Notes under the pieces: generated by a model | The model's database searches: none | Seen by the model: the letters and a program-made list of their open reading frames with translations, nothing else | Told to the model about the DNA's origin: nothing | Translations under genes and position numbers: made by a program | In this document: in pieces, positions 32,891 through 33,280 of the stretch | Layout of the letters: each line of letters starts with the position of its first letter | How positions within the stretch are numbered: the first letter of the stretch is position 1 | Assembly: GCA_016778895.1 (NCBI GenBank) | Contig: JADHOR010000020.1 | Location: forward strand, 1 to 33,280 | DNA length: 33,280 nucleotides | Direction: 5' to 3' | Source of the DNA: Candidatus Puniceispirillum sp. | Lineage (GTDB): Bacteria > Pseudomonadota > Alphaproteobacteria > Puniceispirillales > Puniceispirillaceae

Positions 32891-33280
32891 ATGCGCAAAA
32901 AATTAATGCCAATTTTGGCCCATATCCGCCTTGGCCTATTATGCGTGGCATGGATGGCGGCACTTTTGCAGGTTACGACCGGTACCAAATATATCGAAAT
33001 TGTTCATCTGGGAGTTTTTGCCTTTATCGCCTTTACAGTATTAACCCTGTCACGCCTTCGCCGTGACTCGGTGCTGATCCTGCTGATGCTGGTTGTTGTT
33101 GGCTGGGCGTTGCTCGATCATTTCCCCGATAATGATGAATGGATAACCGGTGGGCGTTATGTTCTGATTTTTGCCGCTCTTTTGCCGACGATGGCACTGG
33201 TGCGCGCAACCGCATCATTGATGCCATCGGTGCATCGTACCCAAGACGCCTTGGCCAAATTGCCTGCCTCAGCTTCTGCT
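32891..33280 (+). CDS. Membrane protein of unknown function, N-terminal part (cut by window end)
   Basis: The frame is open from an ATG at 32891 to the end of the window, giving 130 residues with no stop, so it is the start of a longer gene. A stop lies 18 bases upstream in frame, so 32891 is the earliest ATG. It has three or four hydrophobic segments: LAHIRLGLLCVAWMAALL, EIVHLGVFAFIAFTVLTL, VLILLMLVVVGWALL and YVLIFAALLPTMALV. A soluble stretch SVHRTQDALAKLPASA follows. An amphipathic arginine-rich loop (SRLRRDS) separates helices two and three. I do not recognise the family with confidence; a multi-helix permease is one possibility. The ribosome binding site is weak. Confidence 0.7.
   Translation, partial: MRKKLMPILAHIRLGLLCVAWMAALLQVTTGTKYIEIVHLGVFAFIAFTVLTLSRLRRDSVLILLMLVVVGWALLDHFPDNDEWITGGRYVLIFAALLPTMALVRATASLMPSVHRTQDALAKLPASASA

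Overview
The window reads as chromosomal DNA of a free-living, probably marine alphaproteobacterium. The evidence is gene content (PotFGHI-type polyamine importer, Zur/ZnuCB, paired photolyases, several small-molecule importers and exporters), densely packed genes and moderate GC. The style resembles the SAR116 group, but no rRNA or other marker is present, so the affiliation is inference. No tRNA, rRNA, CRISPR array, insertion sequence or phage gene was seen.

Region 1 (1-9997) is a polyamine uptake and catabolism block. It opens with the 3' end of a glutamine-synthetase-family gene. The four-gene ABC importer potF-potG-potH-potI and an agmatinase (speB) follow. A PuuB-like gamma-glutamylputrescine oxidase lies on the other strand, and an SpuC-like class III aminotransferase plus a complete second glutamine-synthetase-family gene close the block. 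Together they can import putrescine or agmatine, turn agmatine into putrescine, and send putrescine into either the gamma-glutamyl route or direct transamination. PuuC- and PuuD-type enzymes are not in the window. The gap between the two divergent catabolic genes carries two palindromes that look like an operator.

Region 2 (10013-15074) holds a zinc-uptake operon on the minus strand (znuC-znuB-zur) with a perfect 17-bp Zur-box-like palindrome upstream. Dihydroorotase (pyrC), a DMT-family exporter and a glutathione S-transferase-like protein follow.

Region 3 (15147-17861) is an amino-acid-type ABC importer. Its binding protein is divergent from the ATPase and single permease, and the binding-protein gene ends in a clear intrinsic terminator.

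Region 4 (17897-21319) is an acyl-CoA/organic acid cluster: an ECHDC3-like crotonase-fold protein lacking both catalytic glutamates, a DmdB-like acyl-CoA synthetase and a fumarylacetoacetate-hydrolase-family enzyme, closed by a terminator.

Region 5 (21408-25741) is a light-damage repair group. A CPD-type photolyase overlaps by 4 nt with an iron-sulfur (6-4)-type photolyase, followed by a DUF3833 lipoprotein and the septation protein YciB/IspZ.

Region 6 (25749-33280) is mixed: an SDR, a DUF4864 secreted protein, a second DMT exporter, uracil-DNA glycosylase, an azoreductase divergent from a LysR regulator with two inverted repeats between them, an ABC-F ATPase, and a membrane protein cut by the window end. 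I saw no clearly new multi-gene system. The best leads are the regulatory palindromes, the mixed polyamine pathway, the photolyase/DUF3833 neighbourhood and the crotonase homologue without its catalytic residues.
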